A DNA stretch of 40,369 nucleotides from Planctomycetota bacterium (GCA_026386955.1 JAPLMQ010000191.1:1-40369); one strand, 5' to 3'; positions 31,590-40,365 are shown, counted from the first letter of the stretch. The notes: a model not told the origin generated them from the sequence alone. Program-made: numbers and translations.

Positions 31590-33926
31590 ATGTCTGGCTG
31601 GCCGCATCGTCGGCAATGGGTGTCGGGTTTCCGAGTTGTGGGGTTGTTCGCCATGCGTCGATCGGTTCTGCGCGCGTGCGTCACATTGATGTTGCTGCTG
31701 GCCGGGGCCTCGAGGGCCCAGGCGGTCACCGACGAACAGGTCGGGCAGGCGATCGCCCGCATCAAGGCCTACTTCTTCAACGTCCAGATCGCCAAGGACG
31801 GCAACTGGGAGATCAGCTACCCCAAGAACGAGGTGCTCGTCGGCGGGGAGACCGCGCTGGTCACGCTCTCGCTGCTCACCGCGGGCGAGAGCCCGCAGCG
31901 CCCCGAGATGCTCCGGGCCCTCAACTACCTCCAGGGCGTCGACCTCAAGAGCACCTACGCGCGGTCGATCCGCGCCCACGTCTGGGCCCGCCTGCCCGAG
32001 GCCTATTTGCCCTTCCTCGACAAGGACGGGCGCTGGCTCATCGACCAGGGGCAGGACGGCCTCGCCCGCTACCACTACGTCGCCAAGCCCAGCCAATCCA
32101 AGAACCGCGCCGACGGCGACTGGGACAACAGCACCACGCAGTACGGCATCCTGGGCGTCTGGGAGGTGGCGAAGCGGGGCGGGAAGGTGCCCCCCGAATT
32201 CTGGGAGCACGTCGCGGAGCATTTCTTCCTCACGCAAAACATCGACGGCGGCTGGCAGTACCAGGTGCCCACGGGCACGTCGTCCCACGCCATGAGCGCC
32301 GCGGGGCTCACCGGGCTCTACGTCGCCCAGCAGCAGCTCCAGCGCGACATCAACCGCCCCAACCCCAAGCTCACCGACGCGATCAACCGCGGGCTGGGCT
32401 GGTTCGACAAGAACTTCACGCCCGGGGGGGCCTACTACTACCTCTACGGGCTGGAACGCGTCGGCATCGCCAGCGGGGTGAAGATCCTCAACAAGCAGGA
32501 CTGGTTTCAGGCCGGCGCGTCGCGGATCTGCGGCGAGGTCCGCGCCGACGGCAGCGTGGGGAGCCCGGTCGACACCGCCTTCGCCCTGATGTTCCTCGCC
32601 CGCGGGCGCGTGCCCGTCTGGGTGAGCAAGCTGGGCATCCCCGGGGCGGTCTGGAACAACTACCCCAACGACCTGGAGAACCTCTCCCGCCACCTGAGCG
32701 ACCAGCGCCTCGCGGAGCTCAACTGGCAGGTCGTCGACGTCGACACCGCGCCGGAGATCTGGCTCAACGCGCCGCTGCTGGTCATCGGCACCGACCGCCC
32801 GCCGGAGCTGACCGACCAGCAGAAGCGGAACATCAAGCGCTACATCGACCTGGGCGGCACCGTGCTCTTCAACCCCGACCGCTCGCAGTCGGCGGTGGGC
32901 ATCTGGGCCCGGAAGCTCGCGGCCGAGCTCTACCCCAACTATCCCGTGCGCAAGCTGCCCAACGACCACATCCTCTTCAACGCCCACTTCCAGTTCCCCG
33001 CCGGGGCGCAGCAGGGGATCTTCGGCGTCTCCAACGGGGCCCGCGAGGTGATGCTCATCCTCGAGAGCGACTGGAGCGGCGCGTTCCAGGGGCGCATCGA
33101 CAACGGCCGCAGCACGACCTGGAAGCTCGCCAGCAACCTCTGGGCGATCGTCACCGACCGCGGCTTGATCCCCAACCGGCTCGTGCCGCGCTACGAAGCG
33201 CGGGGCAGCATGGCGCCGACGAAGCAGCTCGCCATCGCCCGCGTCAGCTACGAGGGGAACTGGCTGCCCGAGCCCGCGGCGTGGGAAGCGGTGGGCAACC
33301 ATCTCTTCAACCACGCCGGCGCTCAGTTGCAGGTCGTCGACGTCCCGCTCGAGAAGCTCGGCACGTGCACGCAGAAACTGGCCCACCTCTCGGGCGTCGG
33401 GCCGTTGAAGCTCACCGAGCTGCAGCGCGAGGCGATCATCACCTACATCAAGGCGGGCGGGACGATCCTCTACGAGACGGTGGGGGGCAAGGGCGAGTTC
33501 TCCAAGGTGATGGAGGAGCAGCTCGTGGAGTTGCTCAAGACCCCGCCCGTCCCGGTCTCGGGCGATGAGCCGTTCCTCTCGGGCAAGGACGTCGACAAGG
33601 CCTACCCGATGTCGGAAGTGGTCTACCGCCGATACAGCGTGCTGCAGATGCAGCCCGGCAGGCGGGCCCGGCTGGTGACGTTCACCCACGGCGACCGCCC
33701 GGCGGTGATCGGCTCGCGCGAGGATCTTTCGGAGGGCGCGCTGGGCGTGCGCCACTGGGGCATCTCGGGCTATCAGCCGCAGAGCGCCCTGCGCATGATG
33801 ACCAACCTCGCGCTCTGGGCCCACGCGCCGCCGCCGCCGACTCCCAAGCCCGCGGCCACCACCGCGCCCGTGGCGCAGGCGAGCCCCTCGGCGCCGGCCG
33901 ACCCCGCGGCCTCCGCCAAGCCCTGA
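31590..33926 (+). CDS. Exported DUF4159 protein with prenyltransferase-like repeats
   Basis: About 778 residues. The ATG at 31590 has TAACAT 10 nt upstream; an ATG at 31653 gives a shorter signal peptide (MRRSVLRACVTLMLLLAG) and is equally possible. The N-terminal half (about 45-340) has alpha/alpha repeats like the squalene-cyclase/prenyltransferase toroid: DGDWDNSTTQYGILGVWEV, DGGWQYQ, SMSAAGL-like SHAMSAAGLTGLYV, GGAYYYLYGLERVG. The C-terminal half contains two DUF4159-like units, one around APLLVIGTDRPPELT and YIDLGGTVLFNPD, the other around LTELQREAIITYIKAGGTILYE. A Pro/Ala tail ends it. No DxDD motif of cyclases is seen, so it is probably a binding protein, not a terpene cyclase. The role is unknown; the family is frequent in planctomycetes. 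Confidence 0.85.
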   Translation: MSGWPHRRQWVSGFRVVGLFAMRRSVLRACVTLMLLLAGASRAQAVTDEQVGQAIARIKAYFFNVQIAKDGNWEISYPKNEVLVGGETALVTLSLLTAGESPQRPEMLRALNYLQGVDLKSTYARSIRAHVWARLPEAYLPFLDKDGRWLIDQGQDGLARYHYVAKPSQSKNRADGDWDNSTTQYGILGVWEVAKRGGKVPPEFWEHVAEHFFLTQNIDGGWQYQVPTGTSSHAMSAAGLTGLYVAQQQLQRDINRPNPKLTDAINRGLGWFDKNFTPGGAYYYLYGLERVGIASGVKILNKQDWFQAGASRICGEVRADGSVGSPVDTAFALMFLARGRVPVWVSKLGIPGAVWNNYPNDLENLSRHLSDQRLAELNWQVVDVDTAPEIWLNAPLLVIGTDRPPELTDQQKRNIKRYIDLGGTVLFNPDRSQSAVGIWARKLAAELYPNYPVRKLPNDHILFNAHFQFPAGAQQGIFGVSNGAREVMLILESDWSGAFQGRIDNGRSTTWKLASNLWAIVTDRGLIPNRLVPRYEARGSMAPTKQLAIARVSYEGNWLPEPAAWEAVGNHLFNHAGAQLQVVDVPLEKLGTCTQKLAHLSGVGPLKLTELQREAIITYIKAGGTILYETVGGKGEFSKVMEEQLVELLKTPPVPVSGDEPFLSGKDVDKAYPMSEVVYRRYSVLQMQPGRRARLVTFTHGDRPAVIGSREDLSEGALGVRHWGISGYQPQSALRMMTNLALWAHAPPPPTPKPAATTAPVAQASPSAPADPAASAKP

Positions 33927-33978
33927 CTTCGGGGCGCAGCGCCCGGCCCCGCGTTTCGACCTGCGACGGACCTTCGCT

Positions 33979-36585
33979 GTGACGACCGCCCCCGCGTCAC
34001 CTCCCGCCGCCGACGACCCAGCGGATTTCGCGCCGTTGTCTCTCTCGCCTTCGTCCGCGCCGCCGCGAAACCGGCTGCTCAGCCTGCCCGCGATCTGCGT
34101 CGCGTGTTGGTCGCTGGGCATCCTGCTCTCGCTCGCCTGCTCGCGCGTCGAGCTCTGGCTGGCGATCGCCGGCCTCGCCGGCGCGGGCCTGCTCCGCTCC
34201 GCGGCGAGGCGGCGCTCCCGCGGCCTGTTCGCCTGGTCGCTCCCCGCCATCGTCGCCCTCGCCGCCGCCTGGGCCTCGCTCGACCGGGCCTACGCCTCGC
34301 CATCCGACCTCCGCCGGTTCATGCCCCCGCGGTCGCGCCTCGCCCAGCTCATCGGCCGGGTCGACGGCCCGACCCGCGCGGCCGCGCCTCCCCAGGGCAC
34401 GCTCGCCCGCTTCTCCTACCGCGACCCCGGCACGCTCTTCACCCTCGACGTCGACACCGTCGTCGGCGACAAGGCCCAGCCCGCCCGCGGCAAGGTCCTC
34501 GTGCGCATCCGCCCCGTCGACGAGCGCCCGCGCCCCGGCGAACGCATCCGCGTCACCGGCTGGCTCAGCGCCCCGGCCACGCCCGCCAACCCAGGCGAGT
34601 TCGACGTCCGCGGCGCCTTGGCCGACGCCGGCATCGTCGGCCGGCTGACCGTGCGCGACCGCGACGGCTGGCAGAGCCTCGAACCCCCGGGCCAAGTCGA
34701 CCAGCTCCGCGCGACCGGCGACCGCTTCGCCCGGCTCGCCGCCGACTCGCTCGCCTTGGGCATGTCCTCCGCCCCGGACCACGCCGCGCTGCTCGACGCG
34801 CTGATCCTGGGCCTGCGCACCGAGGAGCTCACCGGCCTCGACGACGCCTTCCGCCGCGTCGGGCTCGCCCACGCCCTGGCGATCAGCGGGGCCCACCTCT
34901 CCGTGCTGCTGGGCCTGGTCTGGGGGGTGTCGCGCATGTTGGGCCTCCATCCCCGTCGCGCGGCGGCGCTCGTCCTCGCCGTCCTGGCGCTCTACCTCTT
35001 CGTCGTCCCCCAGCAGGTCCCCATCATGCGCTCCGCGATCATGGCGGCCACGCTCTGCCTCGCCCGCGCGGGCGGCAGGCGGGTCCGCGCCATCGACGCC
35101 CTGGCGGTCGCCGCATTGGTCGTCCTGGTCTGGCGGCCCGACGACCTTTTCAACGCCGGGTTCCAGCTCAGCTTCGTCGTCGTGGCCTCGATGATCCTCT
35201 TCACGCGAAATCTCGCCTCGCGGCTCATTCCGCTCTCGATGAGGCACGAGCGCCACCGGACGCTGCGCGAGCAGGCCGCCCATTGGGGCGCGGATTTCGT
35301 GGCCGCCAACGTCGTCGCCTCGGGCTTCGCGCTCCCGCTGGTCGCCTACCACTTCGGCGCGGTCAACCCGCTCGGGCCGCTCGTCTCCGCCCCCGCGCTG
35401 CCGCTGGTCTCGGCCGTGATGACGCTGGGCTTCCTCAAGATGGTCGTCGGCCTGGTCTTCCCCAGCGCGGGCATCCTCCTCGCCCCGGTGCTCGACTTGC
35501 CCACGGCCATGCTGGCGTGGCTGGTGGAATGGTCGGCAGGCCTGCCGGGGGCCAGCCTCGCGCTGATCCGTTCGCCCTCCGCCCTCTGGACGGCGGCGGC
35601 GATGGCGCTGCTGGCGGCGTGGGGCCTCGGTCTCTTCCGCGAGCGACGCGGACCATTGGCCGCCGCGGCCGCGCTGCTCGCGGCCGTGCTCTTCGGGCCC
35701 GACGTGGCGAACGCGCTCTACGAACGCGGACTCACGCCCCATCCGCCCCCGGCCCTCCGGCTCGACAGCTTCGCCGTCGGCGACGGCTCATGCTTCCTCC
35801 TGCGCCTCCGCGGCGCGGGCGAGCGGTTCACCCTCATGTTCGACTGCGGCTCGCTGGAGAACCTCGACGTCGCCCCGCGCTCGGTCTTCCCGGCCATGCA
35901 GTCCTTGGGCGTCGCCCGGATCGACGTGCTGATGGTCTCGCACGCCGACCTCGACCACTTCTGCGGCGTGGTCGACTTGGCCGACCGTATCGCCATCGGG
36001 CGCGTGCTGACCACGCGCTACGTGCTCGACGCCGCCCGCGCCCACCCCAACTCCGCGGCCGGGGCGCTGATCGACGGCCTGCGCCGACGCGGCGTGCCCA
36101 TCGAGCAGGTCGGGCGCGGATGGACCGAGCGCCACGCCGGGGCGACGCTGGAACTGGTCTGGCCTCCGCCTGACTTGGAGTCGCCCCGGTCGAACGACAC
36201 GTCGCTGGTGCTCTCGACCAAGGCCGCAGGGCGGCGGATGCTGCTCAACGGCGACATCCAGCAGGCGGCCATGACCGGGCTTTTCGCCGCGGGACAGGAC
36301 TTGGCCGCCGACGTGACCGACCTGCCTCACCACGGCAGCTTCGTGGAGGCCTCGCCGCGGTGGTACCGGGCGGTCGGCCCCAGCATCGTGCTGCAGTCCA
36401 CCGGCCCGGTGCGGCTGCACCCGGACAAATGGGCGGGCACGATCGACCCCGAGCAGGTCACGCGACTGATCACGGACGCACGCGGGATGGTGAGCGTGGC
36501 GGTGGAGGGCGACGGCACGATGAAGTGGACAGGTTTCCGCCCGCCGTCGGAGGATCCAGCGGAGAGTCCATCGGACGCACCGTAG
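33979..36585 (+). CDS. comEC: ComEC/Rec2 family DNA uptake channel protein
   Basis: ComEC forms the inner-membrane channel for single-stranded DNA in natural transformation. The 868-residue protein starts at a GTG at 33979. It has an N-terminal membrane pair, a DUF4131/OB-like domain (about 115-235, FTLDVDTVVGD, GERIRVTGWL), and the Competence domain with about eight membrane segments (GLRTEELTGLDDAFRRVGLAHALAISGAHLSVLLGL onward). The C-terminal metallo-beta-lactamase domain has HADLDH (from about 655) and the late motif LPHHGSF. All three ComEC domains are therefore present. No comEA or pilus gene is nearby, which is usual. It is 52 bp downstream of the DUF4159 gene and converges with the Spy-like gene (9-bp gap). 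Confidence 0.95.
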   Translation: MTTAPASPPAADDPADFAPLSLSPSSAPPRNRLLSLPAICVACWSLGILLSLACSRVELWLAIAGLAGAGLLRSAARRRSRGLFAWSLPAIVALAAAWASLDRAYASPSDLRRFMPPRSRLAQLIGRVDGPTRAAAPPQGTLARFSYRDPGTLFTLDVDTVVGDKAQPARGKVLVRIRPVDERPRPGERIRVTGWLSAPATPANPGEFDVRGALADAGIVGRLTVRDRDGWQSLEPPGQVDQLRATGDRFARLAADSLALGMSSAPDHAALLDALILGLRTEELTGLDDAFRRVGLAHALAISGAHLSVLLGLVWGVSRMLGLHPRRAAALVLAVLALYLFVVPQQVPIMRSAIMAATLCLARAGGRRVRAIDALAVAALVVLVWRPDDLFNAGFQLSFVVVASMILFTRNLASRLIPLSMRHERHRTLREQAAHWGADFVAANVVASGFALPLVAYHFGAVNPLGPLVSAPALPLVSAVMTLGFLKMVVGLVFPSAGILLAPVLDLPTAMLAWLVEWSAGLPGASLALIRSPSALWTAAAMALLAAWGLGLFRERRGPLAAAAALLAAVLFGPDVANALYERGLTPHPPPALRLDSFAVGDGSCFLLRLRGAGERFTLMFDCGSLENLDVAPRSVFPAMQSLGVARIDVLMVSHADLDHFCGVVDLADRIAIGRVLTTRYVLDAARAHPNSAAGALIDGLRRRGVPIEQVGRGWTERHAGATLELVWPPPDLESPRSNDTSLVLSTKAAGRRMLLNGDIQQAAMTGLFAAGQDLAADVTDLPHHGSFVEASPRWYRAVGPSIVLQSTGPVRLHPDKWAGTIDPEQVTRLITDARGMVSVAVEGDGTMKWTGFRPPSEDPAESPSDAP

Positions 36586-36594
36586 CGGAGGGGA

Positions 36595-37362
36595 TCAGTT
36601 GGATTTGGCGGGCGACGGAGCCGAGCTCGCGGGATTGTCCGGCGCCGCGGGCTTGGTCGGCGCGCCGCCGGCGGGCGTCTCCGCGGGGCGCCTCTCGACC
36701 GACTTCTGCAGCTCGTCGCGCTGGGCCTGCGTCAGCACGTCGCTCTCGATGCTCTTGCGCAGCTCGGCGCGGATCTTGTTCCGGCTCTGGTCGTCGGTGC
36801 CGACCAACGCCGCCGCGGTCTTCTCCGACCGGGAACGGATCGCCGCGCCCTGCTCCGCGCTGAGGTTCACCTTCCCCAAATCCCTGAGCAGGGCCCGGCT
36901 GAGCTTGTAGCCCTCCCAGGTCTGCGCCTGCTCCTTGGTCATCAGCCCGACGATCCGCTTGTCGTACTTGTCCGCCACGTCGCGGCGGGCGGCCTCGAGC
37001 GACTGGTGCTGCTTGCCGAGCATCAGCATCGATTCGCGGTTGTGCGTCTCGCGGGCGGCGAGCATCTCCTTCTGGAGCTGGCGGATCTTCGCCTCGTTCT
37101 GGGCGTTGAAGGCCTGGATCGCCGTCTCGCGCTCGTGGAGCGTCTCGGCGAGCTTCGCCCGCTGCTCGGCGGTCATGCTCGTCTGCTCGGCCAAGAGCAG
37201 GAAGTCGCCCTTGAGCGCGGCGGCGGGCTGCGACGCGGGGGCCGCGGCCTCTTCGGCATGAGCGGGCGCGAGCGGGCCGAGCGCCGCCAAGGCGAGCGCG
37301 ATCGCCGCGGCGGACTTCGCGAAGGGGAGACGCGCGCAAGCGTGGGGGTTCACGGGCATCAT
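36595..37362 (-). CDS. Exported Spy/CpxP-like helical protein
   Basis: About 255 residues from the ATG at 37362, which overlaps the stop of the Rieske gene (ATGA), so the two are probably translated together. A signal peptide (SAAAIALALAALGPLAPAHA) is followed by a long charged helical region: TSMTAEQRAKLAETLHERETAIQAF, then LNLS/VNLSAEQGAAIRSRSEK, then SDVLTQAQRDELQKSVE. The repeated T-x-x-Q-R/L-T-x-E-Q pattern is that of Spy/CpxP/LTXXQ periplasmic chaperones. No cysteine lies in the mature part. A Pro/Ala/Ser tail closes it. Likely periplasmic; partner unknown. Confidence 0.8.
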   Translation of the reverse strand: MMPVNPHACARLPFAKSAAAIALALAALGPLAPAHAEEAAAPASQPAAALKGDFLLLAEQTSMTAEQRAKLAETLHERETAIQAFNAQNEAKIRQLQKEMLAARETHNRESMLMLGKQHQSLEAARRDVADKYDKRIVGLMTKEQAQTWEGYKLSRALLRDLGKVNLSAEQGAAIRSRSEKTAAALVGTDDQSRNKIRAELRKSIESDVLTQAQRDELQKSVERRPAETPAGGAPTKPAAPDNPASSAPSPAKSN

Positions 37363-37943
37363 GACTCGCTGGGCTGCGTCGCGGGCGGAGTCGCGGGCTG
37401 GGTCGCCGCGGGCAGGTCGGCGAGCTTCAGCTCCGTCACGGCGGCGTCCCACTCGTCCTTGTCCTTGCGGAACCGCTTGGTGGGGTCGACGCGGACCTCT
37501 TGGGCCGACCCCTCTCCGACGAGCTCCACCTTGCAGCGCTCAAGCGGCCGCTTGGCCTTGCCGCCTTCGTGGTTGATGCCCTGCAGGTCGAACTCGCTGC
37601 TGTGGCAGGGGCACTCGAAGGACTTGTTGTCCGCGTCGTAGTCGGTGGTGCAGCCGCTGTGCGTGCAGGTGGCGCTCAGGGCGACCAGCGCCTTGCCGTC
37701 GCTGACCAGCCAGACGCCCTTGGCCTCCTTGATGTCGGTGTAGACGCCCGGGGCCGCGTATTTCGCGAGCGGGCCGACGGTGAAGGGCTCGGTGGCGAGC
37801 TTGGCCTTGCGGTCCTTCTTCCCGCCCGGGCCGTTCGCACCCGGCGGGGGCTTGGGATCCTCGCGCGAGCAGCCCGCGCCGAGAACGGTCAAGGCCACGA
37901 TCGCCCCGGAAGCGGTGGTGAACTCTCGGCGGGTCAGCGCCAT
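37359..37943 (-). CDS. Tat-type Rieske [2Fe-2S] protein
   Basis: A 194-residue exported iron-sulfur protein. The N-terminus has TRREFTTASGAIVALTVLGAGC: a twin-arginine signal with a Cys that may be lipidated. The Rieske fold has CTHSGC (Cys93, His95) and CPCHSSEF (Cys111, His114) as cluster ligands, and Cys98-Cys113 as the disulfide pair of high-potential Rieske proteins. The linker is Lys/Gly/Pro-rich and the C-terminus carries ATQPATPPATQP. The ATG at 37943 has AGGA upstream. No cytochrome b gene is adjacent, so a role in a bc complex is possible but not shown. Its stop overlaps the start of the Spy-like gene. Confidence 0.92.
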   Translation of the reverse strand: MALTRREFTTASGAIVALTVLGAGCSREDPKPPPGANGPGGKKDRKAKLATEPFTVGPLAKYAAPGVYTDIKEAKGVWLVSDGKALVALSATCTHSGCTTDYDADNKSFECPCHSSEFDLQGINHEGGKAKRPLERCKVELVGEGSAQEVRVDPTKRFRKDKDEWDAAVTELKLADLPAATQPATPPATQPSES

Positions 37944-38020
37944 GGGATGATTTCCTGTGGAGGCCGGCGGCATTGTAACTTGAAGCGGGAAGACGCGACG
38001 CGAAGGAAAGCAAGCTCGGG

Positions 38021-38497
38021 TTAGGGCTTGCCCCGATCATCGGGCCGATGCGCAAGCAGATCTTTCACAGATGAAATGACGGTTCGCATCTCATCGCGCG
38101 TCAATCCCAGCAACGTTCGGAACTCCCAATCCGGAGGCTGGCGGTCGTTGACGACGTCCTCCATTGCCAGCAGGACAGCCTCAGCTTCCACCCTGGACAA
38201 TTCCAATTCGCCGCAATCGTGGTCTCGGACAACGTCCCAGGAATGATGCCTTTCATGCGCGGGCACGGTGTCCCTCATGGTCGCGAACGTCCGATTCAGA
38301 TCCGCGGCGTGATCCAGGGAGACGCCATAGCGGCCCGCAAACCGCGACGCGGATTCGCCTGGATTCGTGTTCGAGAATCGAAGCGTTGCTTCTTTGAGCC
38401 CCACGCGCATCGAAGCGATCTCGATCAGCGTGAACCGAGCGACAATGGCGGCCTTGTTCCGGTCGCCGTCATCTCGCCTGTGACCAATGAGTTTCAT
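38021..38497 (-). CDS. Hypothetical protein, AT-richer than neighbours
   Basis: About 158 residues from the ATG at 38497; a start at 38557 would overlap the preceding gene. It is a soluble alpha/beta protein with no signal peptide. A central region (LDHAADLNRTF, HERHHSWDVVRDHD) and a C-terminal helical region (RVEAEAVLLAMEDVVNDRQPPDWEFRTLLGLTRDEMRTVISSV) are visible. The last part looks like a small regulator or domain of unknown function. I do not recognise a family. Codon use is less GC-rich than in the flanking genes, which suggests acquisition. It lies 56 bp after the glycosyltransferase on the same strand. Confidence 0.55.
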   Translation of the reverse strand: MKLIGHRRDDGDRNKAAIVARFTLIEIASMRVGLKEATLRFSNTNPGESASRFAGRYGVSLDHAADLNRTFATMRDTVPAHERHHSWDVVRDHDCGELELSRVEAEAVLLAMEDVVNDRQPPDWEFRTLLGLTRDEMRTVISSVKDLLAHRPDDRGKP

Positions 38498-38553
38498 GCG
38501 ATTGGATGGGTGCTGGATGGCGGGGCGGCAGGAGGAGTCATGTCCGTCAAGTC

Positions 38554-39990
38554 TCACCCGACGGGCATCGCCTCGATCGCAGCCTCGTAGATGTCGCGGC
38601 AGCGGGCGGCCGAGTCGTCCCAGTTCAGCCGGCGCAGCTCCATGTCGGCATGCTCCCGGAGCGTGAGCGAGAGCGGGGGGTGGCGCAGCACGGCGATGAT
38701 CTTGTTCGCGATCTCGTGCGTGTCCCAGAAGTCGACCTTCAGCGCGTGCGTCAGCACCTCCGAGACGCCCGACGTCCGCGAGATGATCACCGGCACGTCG
38801 TGGCTGATCGCCTCCAAGGGCGTGATGCCGAACGGCTCGCTCACCGAGGGCATCACGTAGAGGTCGGCCATCTTGAAGATGCGCTCCACGTCGCGCCCGT
38901 GCAGGAAGCCTGTGAAGAGGATCTTGTGCCCGATGCCCGAGAGCGCCGCCAACTCGATGATCTCCGTCACCTTGTCGCCCACGCCCGCCATGACGAACTT
39001 CACGTTGTCCATCTTCTCGAGCACCTTGCGGGCGGCGTTGACGAAGTACTCCGGCCCCTTCTGCATGGTGATCCGCCCCAGGAAGAGCACGACCTTGTCG
39101 CGGTGGCCGATGGCGACCCGCTCGCCCACCGGCGTCGCGGAGCCGTTCTCGATCCCGTTGTAGACCACCGCGATCTTGTCGGGCGACAGCCCGTAGCGGT
39201 GGACGAGGATCGACTTGGTGTAGTGGCTCACGGCGATGACGTGCATCGCCCCGTGCAGCCCGCGGCGCTCGATGTCGTAGACGCGCTGGTTCACGTGCTC
39301 GCCCGAGCGGTCGAACTCGGTGGAGTGGATGTGGGCGATGAGCGGCTTGCCGGTGGCGGCGGCGACGGCGAGCCCCGCGGGGAAGGTCATCCAGTCGTGG
39401 GCGTGGACGACGTCGAACGACTCGTGCTTGGCCAGCTCGACGCAGAGATTTGCGTAGCGGGCGGTCTCGCCGATAAGGTCGCCGCCGTAGCCCGGGAGCG
39501 GGCCGTTTCCCGCCGCCATGTTGAGCACGCCGATGGGCGGGGCGGGGGCGGCCTCGGCGGCGACGGCGGTGGCGGAGTCGCTGACCGTGCGGGCCTCTTC
39601 GTGTTCACGCGCGGCAGACCCGGCATCAGACAAAGAAGAAGCAGACGATTGGCCGTGGAACTTCCCGCCCGCGGATTGGTAGGGGTTGACCAGACCGGAG
39701 GGAACGCCGCGGAACTGCACGTGGGCGAAGGCCGCCTCTTGGCCCTCGGGGGCGCTCAGCGCGAAGCCGGGGCTCGAGGGGGCGCTGGCCGAGCCCGCGC
39801 CCGCGGCGGGCGGGTTCGGAGGAGAGAGCAGCTTCAAGTGAAGTGGATGATCGATCTCCACGGCGCGGGGCAGGACAAAGACCACGTCCACCGACTGCCG
39901 GCTCAAGGCCTTGGTCAGTCCGTGGCACGCGGTGCCCAGTCCGCCGCTGATGTAGGGCGGGAATTCCCACCCGCACATGAAGACGCGCAA
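38554..39990 (-). CDS. Glycosyltransferase family 4, glycogen-synthase-like
   Basis: A 478-residue GT-B glycosyltransferase. The TTG at 39990 is chosen as start because GGAGGTG lies four bases before it and because the protein then begins RVFMCGWEFPPYISGGLG, the usual N-terminus with the donor-phosphate loop. Longer frames up to 40176 lack homology. Other motifs are VVHAHDW (194-200), AVSHYTKSIL, YNGIE, VVLFLGRITMQKGPEYF, and the E-x7-E motif SEPFGITPLE. A low-complexity Ala/Ser/Pro insert (about 58-152) separates the first two N-terminal beta-alpha units. The family includes glycogen/starch synthase-like and other alpha-glucan or glycoside enzymes; the donor sugar is not clear. No glycogen operon is nearby. 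Confidence 0.92.
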   Translation of the reverse strand: MRVFMCGWEFPPYISGGLGTACHGLTKALSRQSVDVVFVLPRAVEIDHPLHLKLLSPPNPPAAGAGSASAPSSPGFALSAPEGQEAAFAHVQFRGVPSGLVNPYQSAGGKFHGQSSASSLSDAGSAAREHEEARTVSDSATAVAAEAAPAPPIGVLNMAAGNGPLPGYGGDLIGETARYANLCVELAKHESFDVVHAHDWMTFPAGLAVAAATGKPLIAHIHSTEFDRSGEHVNQRVYDIERRGLHGAMHVIAVSHYTKSILVHRYGLSPDKIAVVYNGIENGSATPVGERVAIGHRDKVVLFLGRITMQKGPEYFVNAARKVLEKMDNVKFVMAGVGDKVTEIIELAALSGIGHKILFTGFLHGRDVERIFKMADLYVMPSVSEPFGITPLEAISHDVPVIISRTSGVSEVLTHALKVDFWDTHEIANKIIAVLRHPPLSLTLREHADMELRRLNWDDSAARCRDIYEAAIEAMPVG

Positions 39991-39994
39991 GCCC

Positions 39995-40001
39995 CACCTC
40001 C
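39995..40001 (-). promoter_or_regulatory. Ribosome-binding site deciding a TTG start
   Basis: On the minus strand GGAGGTG, the strongest Shine-Dalgarno in the window, is followed by GGGC and then TTG at 39990. It overrules the ATG four codons further in and the distant ATG at 40176. Confidence 0.75.
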
Positions 40002-40280
40002 GAGCAGGGATGAGGCCGAGGGCGTGAACCTCACGAGGGGTTCGCGTCGTCGGCCCGGCCGCGTGCAAGGCGATCCTCGCCAAGACAACAGGGGCAATCC
40101 CATTCAATCGATTGGAGATGGCCCTGATCGATCGCCCCGGCCCACAACGCCGAAGGGATCTCGATACGGGCAGCATACGGGCGAAGATCGATGCCAGTCA
40201 AGGAATTGGGGAAGGAGGGGCGCGAAAGGGCAGGGCCGGCGCATTTGCCGCGCCACGGCAAGTACGGCGCATGTTAGGCC

Positions 40281-40309
40281 TTGCGCCCGCCTCTTCGTGC
40301 CGGTAGGGT
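40281..40309 (+). promoter_or_regulatory. Candidate promoter for a gene beginning at the window end
   Basis: TTGCGC, 17-nt spacer, TAGGGT. The start point near 40316 would give a 50-nt leader with GGAG before the ATG at 40366. The remainder of the 39991-40365 gap shows no gene or repeat that I recognise. Confidence 0.35.
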
Positions 40310-40365
40310 GTGGCTCGTAGGCGAACTCGCCGTCGCAACCTCACCCCTTGCATTGGAGCCCGGCC

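Noticed and set aside
39991..40176. N-terminal extension of the glycosyltransferase to the ATG at 40176
   Set aside because: The extra 62 residues lack homology and a ribosome site, whereas TTG at 39990 has GGAGGTG and starts exactly at the conserved N-terminus.
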